From Limnoperna fortunei (Eukaryota; Mollusca; Bivalvia; Mytilida; Modiolidae), in contig OX104117.1 in the NCBI GenBank assembly GCA_944474755.1, forward strand, positions 36,535,222-36,599,221: a DNA stretch of 64,000 nucleotides, given 5' to 3'. Position 1 is the stretch's first letter. Every line of letters begins with the position of its first letter. The notes under the pieces are model-generated. The model was not told the origin of the DNA, made no database searches, and was given only the letters and a program-made list of their open reading frames with translations. Below, piece after piece: positions 33,025 through 44,952 of the stretch. A program made the position numbers and the translations under genes.

Positions 33025-35200
33025 CTATGACTCGGCGAAAATGTCAGATCGTATTTGAGACACTGATTTCCCATAACGATCAATTAAGTCGTGTTGCCGA
33101 CCATAGAACTTCTGCAGATATAACACCAACCTAGGTTCAACAAACCCTTGTTTTAGTAGTTTTGCAGTCAACAGCAGTGATCGGTCTAGAAAATCGGAAT
33201 AACGATCGCAGGATCTAGAAAAGCGTATAAGTTGTGAAATGTACACATCATACGCTGGAGCTGCTGGAATGTTGCTGTCGATGAACGGTAAGGTGATAAT
33301 TGGAAAGATGAAGTAATCACGCTTGGCGTAGGGTCTAGTTTTTAGTCTTCCTGAGTCTATTTCTAGAAGTAGGCCTAAGTAAGAGGCTGACCTTAGTGTG
33401 TTGGTTGTGTCTTTAATTTCAAGCTCGCTAGGGTAAATTGAATGTAAATAGTCACCAAATTTAGCATTGTTGAGGGACAAAACATCATCAATATAACGGA
33501 ATGTGAAATTAAAGGTCTGGGCCAGAGTCTTTTCTTTCGTCTTCAGTAGGCCTTCTAGAAACTTAGCCTCATACGAGTACAAAAACAGGTCGGCGAGGAG
33601 AGGAGCACAATTAGTACCCAGAATACCAACAGTCTGTTGAAAAACATGTCCTCCAAACATGACGAATATGTTGTCAATCAGAAAATCTAAATGTGACAGA
33701 TTTGGTCTTAAGTATATTTAGTATTAGATTTGGAGTCATTGATGACGAAGTAAGTTCTGTCATGACTAATTACCAGGTATTTATATCGTCTCTTTCCGTT
33801 TTTCTTGAAAAAACAGCGTTTTATAAGATCTTTAAGCCTGAGGGATGGCCGTATAGAGTGTCGAAAAATCAACTGTTTTAATGCTGTTACAATGGGTAAG
33901 AGATCCAGAACTCTAGATATCTATCAGGTCTTTTGAATTTTTTAATATTCACATTTCATTTATTCCGCTTCTGGGGTAGAAATTGTCACTGTAGTTTTGA
34001 AGTCCCGTTTTTACTGTTGTTATAAAAGTGGTCGGGAGATGCGATAGTGTTTTGGTAGTAAATTTAGACGATCCTGCTATGAAACGCTGTTTGTATGGAT
34101 TTTTGTGAAGTTTTGGAATCCAATACAATAAAAGGAGATCACAATCTTCGACTCTGATTTTGAGATCAAAGGATGCCAATACCGATTTGTGATTTTCAAT
34201 AATCTCCTGTTTTGAAAGCGCAATGAATGTGTAAGTAGGATTGCCAAGTAAACTGACCATGCCTAACTCATTAATTAAACACTCTATGTAATTTTTTTTG
34301 CAGATAAAAATGATGTTGTTAGGGGGCTTATCTGCTGGCACAACAACATATTTGTCATGAATGTCGGACAAAGTTTTATAATCATCAAGATTTCTGAAAA
34401 TTGATGATGCTTTAGTACTCATCAACCTTCTTAAAAGACTTATTCTTATTTGAATCAATGACCTCAAGGCCTTTACCCACTCGGACAACGTATCAACCTC
34501 CTGGTCCTCTTGCTTTGCCCATTTTCTGGCATAGTCCTCTATTGAATCCATCAATAATTAAAAGTTATAATTCCAGTTGATGGATTTAGGTTCACGGTAC
34601 TTAGGTCCTTTGGACAAAATATTGCGGAATCTTTCATTTTCAACTATATTAAGATCTCCAGTTATCACGTGACCTGAAAGACTATATATGAATGGGGAAT
34701 TGTGGCAAGAGCAGTCGGTGGGTTTGGCTTTGAAGTCATTGATCAAAAGATCCTGCAATACACGTTTGTAATTGAAAATTCTTGGTGCAATGGGGGTAGT
34801 ATAGGTATAAGATGTAATGGAATGGATTTTTTTTAAGTATGTTGGAATTTGGAAGTAACAGACTTGTGATGCAAGATAATACCAAGATTGATAGCATTTA
34901 TGCCTTTGTTAGCAAAAGGTAAAGAAAGAAAGGAACGAGGTTCTTCTTCATCTTTTTGTGTGTTAACCGGTTTAAACAATAGGTGTTTTCCAATGTCTAA
35001 AATAATAGCTACTAATCTATACCGAGTGGACGAAGGGTCTGTAACAGATGACTGGAGACATCGTGATTCTCTCATCTATCATTTAAAGAGTTAATTTTGT
35101 TAGTAATTCTCAAAGTTCTTGTATAATTTTCCATATATTGGCTGTTTCCTCTATTTGTGTTTCCTTTCTTGCAGCCACCCTCCCTGACCTCTTTTCGTTT
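33025..35200 (-). pseudogene. Penelope-like reverse transcriptase, frameshifted
   Basis: Pieces of one reverse transcriptase gene run right to left. A possible N-terminus (MPNEKRSGRVAARKE) lies near 35200; SFLSLPFANKGINAINLG is in 34833-35075; a SGHVITGDL segment is in 34558-34758; LYWIPKLHKNPYKQRFIAGS is in 33949-34554. TVDFSTLYTAIP, in a broken stretch, lies at 33661-33948. Finally QQTVGILGTNCAPLLADL and FRYIDDVLS lie in 33025-33660. The DxSxLYTxIP, GTNxAP and YIDD motifs fit the Penelope-like group better than LTR or LINE types. Stops or frameshifts at about 34833, 34556 and 33661-33948 break it, so no full protein can be made. I saw no GIY-YIG nuclease. A related unclassified RT clade is possible. 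Confidence 0.65.
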
Positions 35201-35319
35201 GGCATCCTAACATTTTTAGTAAACACCAAAAGTAAACAATCAACATGTCACATACCAAATCTGTATGTTAATTAATATGTAACCCCTAATATATTCATAC
35301 CTGAATATAAATGTGCATG

Positions 35320-35770
35320 TGTATATCGATCAGGTATATTGTGTATACAAGTTAGATATTATGTTGTACATTTATATATGGATAAACGTAAATACATGTA
35401 TATAAGAATAAATCATAATAATTGTATAGGTAAATATAATGGTATTGTGTATGTGCATGTAAGGATGACTATAATTAAATCTCCATACTTGGAGAAACAT
35501 TCATAAGTGTATATGTATATTGTGTATACAAGTTAGATAATAATTTGTATATTCAAGACAGATAAATGAATGATATAATAATAATATTATACGTACTTGA
35601 AAAGTATAGTGTATATCACTATTATTATAGTGAAAATATCCGTACTTGGATGAACATTTCTAATTGTATACTAGTATGTGTTTTAAGAAGACAAGTTGGA
35701 TAATAATTTGTATATGTAATAATTGTATAATCAACTATCACGGCATTGTATATGATTATATACTACATGT
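35320..35770. repeat. Degenerate AT-rich tandem repeat
   Basis: About three units of 160-185 bases. TGTATACAAGTTAGATA at about 35343 and 35525 and the variant GACAAGTTGGATAATA at 35689 mark successive units, with CCATACTTGGAGAAACATTC (35482) and CCGTACTTGGATGAACATTT (35640) also repeating. Confidence 0.5.
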
Positions 35771-38350
35771 GTTAAATTAATAAAATTTATTTTAATATGT
35801 AATCTCAAACAAAACTGTATCTAGAATATATTATGTCAAAACCAAGCAATAGTGGGCCAGTATGTTTCATGCTCCACACTTTGCAAAAATATATTATGAT
35901 CAAAAAAGATCAATATGTAGTGCCTGTAACCACATGAAATGCAATTTATAATAAAATTATAATACCTTAATTTAGATTACTAGAATGTTCTACTGCCAGA
36001 GTGTGGATACTGATAAAATTGGACATAATAATCTTACCGAATACATTTTTTGGCAAATACAATGAGACCCGCAAACTAGTTGCCAACTTCCAGTTTCCAA
36101 CTGCATTTAAATGAACACCTTCAGACTTTAAAATGTTTAACGATGGAAATTGTAATCCACTTATGCCGAATATTACTACCGTTATAATCCGAAGTTAATT
36201 TGGTCGGATTAACGGCAGAATTTAGTCCTATTGCTAGTAATGTAGCATATAAAAAATTCTATCATTGGTCTATTTATTCAAAATTGGAACATAATATTCA
36301 TATTCTATACGTTATTAAAGCTTCAGACATTGCGAAAATAACGGGAAGCGATCCTTACTGAAGAAATTTCATTTTCCGTCTTTGAAGATGCAATGGGAAA
36401 TTGCTATTTTGATCTTTTTTTCCGTATGTGACCTAATTGTTGTATAGTCGTGCTAATTTGCATACTGTAACAACCAATCCGTAGTAAGAATCCAGTAATT
36501 TATATATACTTTCCCCATGATGCAACACACCATTCAGTTTCGGGTTTCTCGATGTGTTCATGAAGTAAACGTAATTAAACAGAGACACGAATGTCAATTA
36601 ATACACAACGCAAAGCGGGTTATTAAAAACTTCAATAACTATCAACACGTATCAATAATGATCGATCTTAAATACGAAACCGATAAAAAAAATGGTGACA
36701 CTGTTGAAAGATATCAAGATTGACCACGGCGGATTATATATGCAACATCTTTTTGACATCAAAGTGCCGGGAGTGATTAACTCCTGCTCTGCTACTTTAC
36801 GAGTAATGGGACTAAATTTGTACATGTACCTTCGCCAAAAAGGCAAGGATACGATTATTAGTTCTATAACCCCTTATGTCTCCATACAGTGAACAACCCG
36901 ATTTTATGTGCGTGATTTTCGAGTTCGCTGTTCAACTCATCCACACGTCAATTATATTGTGTTAATGTTAATCCACGTGAAAGATTAACTCGGTTTCTTT
37001 TAAATACCAAACCGACGACAATTATGGAATGAATCAATAATGTATGTAATACATGTATTTCACAAAAATAGATTATCGCCGCTGCAACAGATTTTACCAA
37101 ATTGCAGGATAAGGATAAATCTTTGCTCCAAATTTGTAGCAAATGACATCTGGGTTAAAATTGTACTGAATGAAGTTACAAGCTAGAAACATAACCTCCA
37201 ATTATGCCTTGTAATTTAATATCAGAAGACTAACTGAATATCATAACTAGTATCCAAGTAAGACTTTAAACGAACTATATGAGAGCTTCCAATTACATAA
37301 ATTTTAATCTTTAATAATCTTTAATATGTTATTTTCTACCACACAACATCAACATAGACAACAGATTACCTGGTATTTATAAAGTTTATACTATAGGTGT
37401 CGCTGTTGTCCAATTGTCAACATCAGATAACTACAAATCGTTGTGGCCGATTATCAACATCAAACTAACTACAAAAATGTTCAGTGTTGGGCGATTAGCA
37501 ACATCAGATAATCTAATTATAATATTTTCAGCAAAACGCACAAATCCAACCATAAATATATCCTATATTACAAATTGTCAATATCATGTAGCAATTAAAA
37601 ATCAGAGCACAAATGAACTTCACAATAATAAAATAAAATCCTCATTAAATCCGTCAGAAAGTGCATAAACGTAAACGCAAATGAAACGATATATCAAAAG
37701 TTCAAAATACGTAGAAAACAAGTCAATACTAATGTAATTCAAAACTTGGGAATAAAACGAAGAAAAATAAATCAATTTAAAAGATACATCAATAAGCATA
37801 AATTTGGCCTATTACATCAATAGCATAAATTAGGTACAGGTTTGCCTAATTACAGATCACGGGCTCATGATTAACTGTACAGGTTCGCCCATATGCAAAC
37901 ACTGAAATCAGCACAAACATTAACATGCTTAAATATATATATATATAATTGAAATTTTATCAGCATCCTATTACAGATCCCCTGCAGTGAGGGACACAAT
38001 TGAAAATAAATGGATGTCCCCGAGACCCCTACTCACATAACATCATTTGTTGTAGGTGTGTAGATATCTCAGGAGATTCCATCAGTACAGGGGAGACAAC
38101 CCTGTTGTCTTATTCACTTGCTATATAATCTTTGTATTAAACTTGGTGCGCAAGTATGGTGTGGACATTGACTCTATGTGCACCAATGTTTTTGTTGTAT
38201 ACCTTTTATTTCTCTATAAAACACTAGCAATCACCGGTTGAAACTCCCCTATACATATAGACTTAAAAATATATATATATGCTCATTGGACTAACCATGT
38301 GGACTATATGTAAGAGACTGTGGATGTGTGTGTACTGCATAGTCTTTTGT
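35771..38350. other. Intergenic, AT-rich
   Basis: No gene recognised. 37400-37510 holds a ~60-base tandem motif with TTGTCAACATCAGATAA and GTTGGGCGATTAGCAACATC. 37765-37905 shares a dispersed repeat with 28840-28920. The short frames at 36517-36892, 37414-37668 and 38056-38241 show no domain. Confidence 0.4.
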
Positions 38351-38358
38351 ACATGATT

Positions 38359-38420
38359 GTATGTATGTATGTATGTATGTATGTATGTATGTATGTATGT
38401 ATGTATGTATGTATGTATGT
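38359..38420. repeat. (TATG)n microsatellite
   Basis: About 15 uninterrupted copies of a 4-base unit over 62 bases. Confidence 0.95.
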
Positions 38421-38879
38421 GAATCTGTTTATGTATATATAACTGTAGGAGTACACATACAGACGTATATTTAATATATACCCTTATGCTTCTGACATGA
38501 CCAAATATAAATAATACTTTTGAAACTTTGAGATTACATTATATATTATGTTTTTCATTAACAGACGGAGTCAATATACATGTATATATTAAAAATAAAG
38601 AATAACAAAAATAATAATATACAGCTGCTTCAACTAAATAATTTTCCGTTCAAGTAATGCATCGTTCAAGATATTGTTATAGCCATAAATCGAGTGTATT
38701 GGCTTATTTGTTTTTAATGAAGCGAACACGACACCTGACCGCCATATTTGATTACGTTTAGCAACGAAAAAGTAGTTCCCAACAGTCATTCATGAAAGTA
38801 TGAACTGATCTGGGATTTACTGATATAAGCCTTTTGATCAATCAAAAATGACTATAAACGTTAGCGAATGTAAGATCAG

Positions 38880-40370
38880 AATCATTTCATTATAACAAAC
38901 ATTAAAGAGGATTTATCCCACGAAAGCTAAAATTTGAGAATGGTAAACCAGATGTCACGCACTAAGACAGAATTCACCTCTCTGCGATTATTGTTATCGT
39001 TCGGCAACTTGAATTATTGTGCAGAAGAGTTATATTACCGTTCACCATCGATTTATTGCAGTTTAATTGCAGAAAGCCTATTATGCCAAAATAATCATCC
39101 TCCGTGCGATAAACATGGTTTTCTGCATTTGTGTGAGTATTGTGTGCCATTACACAAGAAAATTGTTGCACATGTCGTCCATGCGTATGCATGGATTTGG
39201 GTTTGTGTATTATGTGTTAGGACTTGATCTCGTCTAGGGTGACATGTAACAATGCCTACATCTTATAAATATCCTAATAGGTAAGATCTTAATAAATAAT
39301 TAGTATCGTGGACCACGTTTCCTTTTGGATTGAGGTGTTGCCAGTGATTTATCTGTTGAAGAAAGTGTACATTACCGCCTAGTGCTATTTCAGCCGGAGA
39401 ATAGAACTAGTTAACAAACTATAGTTGAAACATTAAAATCATGACAGTTATTAGGAAACTTTAGAGGGTTATAGAGACTTAGAATTTTGCCGTTTGTAGT
39501 TGCTGTGTTAAACTGATTCGTAAACGTTACACGTGTCACTTACAAATTCGTCTTTTACTTATAATCAAGACTTCATATATTTAAACTGACAATCCCTCAT
39601 CCGAGGTAAATCTCTTATCCGAATCCCTTCGATGCCAAAAGGATCCGTGCAATGAATCCTTTGCAACGTCCCAGTACCAAGAAATATCATGTTTTCTGTC
39701 ACATATGTCATTTACAGTGCATGTGTCAATATTTTATTATTATTATATTGGCGTTTCAGGACGGAACAATAATTCATATTTGTTTACATGGTTACAAATG
39801 CAAAATTCATCGTCATATTATTTCCTTTTTTTCAAAAAAAGAATGAAAAATTATTGAATTTAAAAAATAACAACAATGTTAATTGCTGAAACACGTTTTT
39901 TAACTTCCTTCTTCCTTGTTATTTAATTCAAACCCGAAACATCCCATGTTTTTTGGCTGTATTCAGCAAGACAGGTATGTTAACAGTATTTTATAATAGT
40001 TGCTTTAATTCTTTATTTGCATAAGATGAACTTTAACTTTAGCATGTCAAATTTAAATTTGAATTATATAAAAACAGTTTTAGAAATATGTTGTTATCTG
40101 ACAATGTCTTTAATATTGTTTATCGCTATTTTGCAGTATTTTCCTTCGATGTTTTTGTGCGATATTATCCCATCTCACCTCAATAAATAGATAACGTGAC
40201 GTCAAAATCTTACAAAACATCCATAAACAGATATTTACCTTGTATGAAACTCGATGAACTTTTCTCGGGGCTGTCGTACTTCAATGAGATAGGAACGAGA
40301 AAATGCATCCCATTTCAAATAATGGAATTAAAATATAAGTTTTCAACTCGCCTTTTTAAATATCATTCTT
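38880..40370. repeat. Non-coding segmental duplication, copy 1
   Basis: Direct duplicate of about 44953-46270. Shared words in order include TTTCATTATAACAAACATTA, GTGATTTATCTGTTGAAGAA, CGTCCCAGTACCAAGAA, TTGGCTGTATTCAGCAAGAC and TTATAGATAACGTGAC-like text, with many small differences. The frames at 38934-39227 and 39652-39846 are broken in the other copy, so they are probably not genes. The block ends just before the truncated otopetrin-like copy and may carry that gene's promoter. Confidence 0.65.
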
Positions 40371-40424
40371 AAATTGAAATACTTTTGTTTGGTGTTGCTT
40401 AAAGGAATTTTGTACACAGCAAGA

Positions 40425-40552
40425 ATGAGGCAGTTATTAAAAAAACATCGTGCATGCAGTTCTGTTCCTACCATGTTCAGGAAGTTTGGTCAGAGAACGA
40501 CGAAATATTGGTTTTTCTTTGCATGACGGAATCAATGATGGAGTAGTCGTAT
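40425..40552 (+). pseudogene. Truncated otopetrin-like copy, nearest to the gene at 53217
   Basis: The sequence from ATGAGGCAGTTA onward aligns closely with the first ~43 codons of the 53217 gene, with shared words such as CATGCAG, TTCCTACCATGTTCAG and TTTCTTTGCATGACGGAA. A one-base loss near the seventh codon breaks the frame. The splice acceptor (TTGTACACAG) five bases before the ATG is kept. Similarity to the 53217 gene stops near 40552, and similarity to the flank of paralog 4 starts there, so this is a duplication breakpoint. Confidence 0.8.
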
Positions 40553-40830
40553 AATCTAGTTATGTAAATATTAACATTAGTATAGCAACAAATCTGTCTA
40601 CAATTGGGTCCAACTTGAGTTTAATCAAAAACTATTTCCCTTATTTATTTGATAGACCTCTGTACTTACATTTGTCACTACAGAGAAAACGTTTGCGCGA
40701 TGTGCACCTTTGTCAATCAATCACAGGGAACCGCCTCTAGTACACAGCTTGATGGTTTAATATATGTTTGGCATATGACTTATACAACAATTAAAATGTT
40801 AACTTGTAAAACTTTTTTTACAGGAAAACA
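40553..40830 (+). promoter_or_regulatory. Conserved upstream block of paralog 5
   Basis: Partner of 25743-26075: the same CAAATCTGTCTACAATTGGG, GATGTGCACCTTTGTCAATC and ACACAGCTTGATGGTTTAAT words. It ends in the acceptor TTTTTTTACAG before AAAACA and the ATG. The MCTFVNQ opening is kept in this copy and runs open to the coding exon region (40649-40846). Confidence 0.5.
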
Positions 40831-42246
40831 ATGGGAATGCTGCTAAAAAACATTTTACGTGCAGCTTTCGTCGTTCCATGGTCAGCCGGTAGGATCAAGG
40901 AAAGAAAAAATAGAGAATTTTCCTTGCACGACGGAAGCATTGCTGGAATTGTTTTATTAACAACAGTAGTGATAATAATGCTTGAAATAATTTTTCTGCT
41001 TTCTATTTCCAAGTCAAGAATTTTAATGGTTGTTTTGGTGACTATCGCTATTATTAGCCTTTGTTTATGCAGTCTAGCAGTTAGATTTCGTTCCCATTGG
41101 AAAGTGAATCGCAAAGTAAAACCTAGTGACAGCTTAAAACTGAAATTTTTGTGGCTTTTTTGTTTAGGAAACGTTACTTATCAAGCATTGTACGGAGCAG
41201 TGCAAATGACTTGCAGATCATTAATACCAGAGGTTGCATTGTATTGTGGATTTACATGGGTTTTTCAACTTTCACAAACTACGTTTATTAATTATTTTTC
41301 GAGATTTAAATTTAGAAATGCACTTTGTCTGCATTATGGTCTACTGGTATTATTTGTGACAAATATTTCGATGTGGACCCAACACGTGGTGTATAAATAT
41401 TCAATAAAGCATCCCAACATGACTAACAGTAATATCCCATCATGTTCGAATAGTACAACACTTTCAGACATTGTGACAGTTTTGGAACCATATCTGGAAC
41501 CTGTTTCTTTAGAATACTGTCTTTTAAGTCTAATATTCATATCAGAGATGTGGCCAAAACACAACCATTCAGATTTTATAGGTACAGTGTCAGAGAACAT
41601 TGAGCATGTTTTGTTATTATCAAGCGATAGTTCGTCTCCGACACAAATAGAAGGTGCGTGGCACAGAAACTCATTATGTGTTCTGGTCATTGGAATAGTT
41701 TATACATTAGTTTATACCGTCGTTCAGTGCGTTTTTGTTTACATGGTCGACATGAGGAAGTTCATATGGATGTCTCATACACTTTTTTGGATAGGAAATG
41801 TTATTCGAATACCGCTAATGATCAAATGTTTTTATGCATTTTCAGGAGAGTTAAGACCCAAACATAATTCTGGGAAGAGGCTAAATATGAATCACTTTGT
41901 CATATTAACCAGCTCATTTGTCACATGTGGATATTACGCTTTTTGTTTTGAGTGTACACATTTCTTGCATGCATTTATTCGTATCCTTCCAACGATTTTG
42001 CAAACAATGTTTATTGTACAAATGAAACAATATCAGAAAACTGAAAATCATCGTAAATCTCTGTTTTCTATTCAAAGCACATTTTTATTTCTCTGTTTAA
42101 TTAATTTTGGAATTTGGTCCTCTGCCACTTTTGTAACACCACAATACTCTATTTCGAAATTCAGGTTTGTAGATATATTTTTTCAATTTGTTGTTTTTTA
42201 CCATTTTGAATGTTTTATTTCCTTTTACAGTCTTTTCAGAGAGTAA
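40831..42246 (+). CDS. Divergent otopetrin-like proton channel, paralog 5
   Basis: A 471-residue single-exon protein, a recent duplicate of paralog 4 (26076-27518) by its long identical stretches. The 12 hydrophobic segments, TNISMWTQ, YLEPVSLEYCLLSLIF, ISEMWPKH, LQTMFIVQMKQYQKTE and FYHFECFISFYSLFRE are all present. The linker after WPKH is shorter than in paralog 4, and a serine-rich SSDSSSPTQ replaces SRDGSCPRQ. No stops or frameshifts break it, so it looks functional. The ATG at 40831 is six bases after the acceptor, as in the others. It lies only 280 bases after the breakpoint with the truncated copy at 40425. Proton transport is inferred from the family. Confidence 0.76.
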   Translation: MGMLLKNILRAAFVVPWSAGRIKERKNREFSLHDGSIAGIVLLTTVVIIMLEIIFLLSISKSRILMVVLVTIAIISLCLCSLAVRFRSHWKVNRKVKPSDSLKLKFLWLFCLGNVTYQALYGAVQMTCRSLIPEVALYCGFTWVFQLSQTTFINYFSRFKFRNALCLHYGLLVLFVTNISMWTQHVVYKYSIKHPNMTNSNIPSCSNSTTLSDIVTVLEPYLEPVSLEYCLLSLIFISEMWPKHNHSDFIGTVSENIEHVLLLSSDSSSPTQIEGAWHRNSLCVLVIGIVYTLVYTVVQCVFVYMVDMRKFIWMSHTLFWIGNVIRIPLMIKCFYAFSGELRPKHNSGKRLNMNHFVILTSSFVTCGYYAFCFECTHFLHAFIRILPTILQTMFIVQMKQYQKTENHRKSLFSIQSTFLFLCLINFGIWSSATFVTPQYSISKFRFVDIFFQFVVFYHFECFISFYSLFRE

Positions 42247-42540
42247 CAGCACCTGGTCGTTTTTAGTATGCTTTATAAACATGAATTACTTGTTCATGTC
42301 CATCATGTACACCAATTCAAGTTAGAGTTCTATATGTAATAATCTTCGCGGACAAATAATAAAACTAAAATGAGATATGGTTATATCCGCAAATTATAGA
42401 ACTAACCAAATTCAACGAGATTTTTGTTTTGATATTTTTTTAGCTGCTGCTGTTAATTTTTTATGGAATAATTTGCATTGGTTTAATTGTTGTTTTGCTT
42501 GTACACCTTTTATTACATATTATAAAAATATTATCACACT
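42247..42540. other. 3' flank of paralog 5
   Basis: AT-rich. An ATAATAAAA word near 42357 could serve as a polyadenylation signal. Matches to the flank of paralog 4 resume farther downstream, after the SINE. Confidence 0.4.
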
Positions 42541-42895
42541 ATAACAGTGGTATATAGTAAGTAATCTACTATTGATCACGTGGTTTAATTTGTCAACGCT
42601 GAAGTTGCGAATTCTAGTCTCACTGCGGGCAGGTTGTATTCGACTCCAAACTTTATTGGCAAGGATTGCCAGTATACCTGCCAAAGGTTGGTTTGTCGAC
42701 ACAGGTTTCGGATTCTAGTCTTTCCGTGGTCAGGGTATACCTGACTTGAATCTTTTACCTACAAGGATTACCAGCTTTCCTACCGAAGGTCGACAATTTT
42801 CTCCGACACTTCAGCTTTCTTCCCTATAGAAAATGATATCATGATATAGCTGAAAAATAGCGGAAAGTGGCGTTAAACACCAATCAAACAAACAA
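42541..42895 (+). repeat. tRNA-Leu-like SINE (family B), near full length
   Basis: A head with TATTGATCACGTGGTTTAAT and TCAACGCTGAAGTTGCGAAT is followed by a partly repeated middle (ATTCTAGTCTCACTGCGGG, ATTCTAGTCTTTCCGTGGTC). The 3' end GATATAGCTGAAAAATAGCG, then AAAGTGGCGTTAAACACCAA and a TCAAACAAAC tail, is the usual molluscan SINE end. The same 3' part lies inverted at 60095-60260. It is inserted in the copied flank of paralog 5. Confidence 0.6.
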
Positions 42896-44640
42896 AACAT
42901 TTGTAAAGTAAATGGGCTGATTGTTGTTTCTTTTTTTTTCTTCTTTAAATTTCCTACTTATTGCAAGTGTTAACAAGATGGTATACTCCCAAAATATATT
43001 TCTGTAACAATTTTGAAATTGTTCACATGTGTTTCGAAAATAGTTCGAATATAACCGGGTATGAATCATTGTCACTTACAATATTTAAAAATTAAATGTT
43101 ATTTAATTTTGTTTACGTTTTATTATAATAAATTTCAACAGCTATAACCCTTCTCCGCTTTACGTTTATTAAAAACAAAATCCAGATGGATACTGGTAAT
43201 GGTTCTTATGGAATAATCACAAAGTTTCCTACCACGTCCTAGGTGACCAATAGATAATGCGATCAGATTGAGAGTGGGGGGGGGTTCTTTTGTTATAATG
43301 TTAAAAGCCTAGTCTAAAGTGGATAACCTGTTCGGAGAGTGTGCACTCTTTAAACGACTTGTTTTGCGCATTAAAAAATTTCCTAATAATGAAATACTGT
43401 TACTGAACGTAAGATAACCGACTTATCAATTTATAAATCCGCGATTGTTCTGCCTGCATCTTTTTTAAATTTAAATATCAAAAGACTATTGTAGCGGCTT
43501 TTTATGCAATTTATTTTTTATTATTTTAAGAATTATTTATGCATATTTAAAGTTAAATAGCACGTAAACTTATATATCTAATGTGCGGATCTGCGTTCCA
43601 GTAACCAGATATTTGCGTCGATTTCAGAATAAACGTACGTATAAACGTACGTCACATATACCACCCTTATAACATTATAACAACCAACCACAAAAAATGG
43701 CGAAGGTGTCACCATTTTTTCTATGTGCAGAGTCGTTTGAGCTTGTAAATGTAAATTTGCGAATGTTTTGACACAATCTTATTGAAAACCGAACGGCAAA
43801 CACAAGACTATCTAATGTCTTAAGAACTAAAAACAGAAATATTTGTATTATGTATTTCGAAAACATTAAATATAAAAATGTGTTTTGTGTGTATACAGTA
43901 ATTAATTAAAAGTAACCTCCTGGAAGACCTTTGAATGTTCGGTTCCCATTTGCTTCTATATATTTAGACAATATTTCCGCATTTTGATATCTTACAGTGG
44001 TTATTATCTGCACGGTCGCCTCCTGTTAAAAATAAAAGTACATTTATCAGATCTCTGGGATGTCTACTACATTTCGACGGAAAATTATTAATACGAAAGC
44101 CAACTCGGATATTGTACCACACTGTCCCCTCTAAAATGTCATTTTTATCAGTTCAACAAAAGTTTTTTCTAGGCATATTTCAATGAAATACTGTCCATGG
44201 CGAGTTTGGACGACTTTTGTGTTGGCATTCCAATAAAGTATTACTATAGTAAAGGTCATAACTCACACGCGCTCAGTTTTTTGTTTGCATTGTGTTTTAT
44301 TATTCCAAATTGAAGTACCTTTAGTTACTATTACTAAAATCCTATAGAAACAATTTTCTACGATAACCTGTCCGTATTTCAATTTATGCATCTGATGCTT
44401 ACACGTCACAATTTGTCATTGTTTTTGCTACAGTAATTTTACATTGTAAGTCAGCCATTTTTGTTTCTAAAGAGACCATTTGTTGTTTGCATAAATTCGT
44501 TTGCTTTCGTGACGCTCAATGGTATTCATATTACAAAAGTTCGTTTGCGTTCCTGAAGTTCAATGGTATTCAGATCAGGGATTTAGATTTAAGTCTTTTG
44601 ATTACGTCCTAGTATCTTCTGAGTTACTTAATTAGCATTA
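42896..44640. other. Duplicated flank of paralog 4, diverged, and intergenic DNA
   Basis: Parts match 27770-28375, for example the AAATGTTATTT block at 43090, the CACAAAGTTTCCTACC block at 43220 and the ATTTTACATTGTAAGTCAGC block at 44440. No gene recognised. Confidence 0.5.
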
Positions 44641-44649
44641 TTGTCTTCA

Positions 44650-44830
44650 GATTTACAAATTAAGCCCAACAATATTAGAATTAGATTTTTAATACTGTCT
44701 AATTTTTGCCCACCCTCAACGGAATTCGAACTTACACCATTTGACAGTGTGGTTCCCATTCGCCTGCGTTATGTCCAGCGCTTTACACCACACAGTCTAA
44801 AGTGGAGATAAAGCGAATACAAACCTTAAA
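44650..44830 (-). repeat. tRNA-derived SINE, third copy
   Basis: ACAAATTAAGCCCAACA, then a diverged B box (GGAATTCGAAC) and GCCTGCGTTATGTCCAGCG, match 395-500 in the same order. More diverged than the two copies at the left end. Confidence 0.55.
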
Positions 44831-44952
44831 ATTCATATATTTAAAGACAGAACAACATATTGTATTTCCGACAAGAAATTGAACAGACTACGATTTTGAT
44901 TATTAATTATATAACTTGAATGCTATACTGTGAATCGAACATTTCACATATG

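Noticed and set aside
35330..35770. CRISPR-like spaced repeats
   Set aside because: Units are long, degenerate and AT-rich with no short identical repeats and unique spacers; the host is clearly eukaryotic.
38359..38420. Microsatellite as part of a regulatory element
   Set aside because: A plain (TATG)n run with nothing structured around it.
38934..39227. 97-codon ORF as a gene
   Set aside because: The duplicated copy at about 45.0-45.3 kb has stops and shifts in the same frame.
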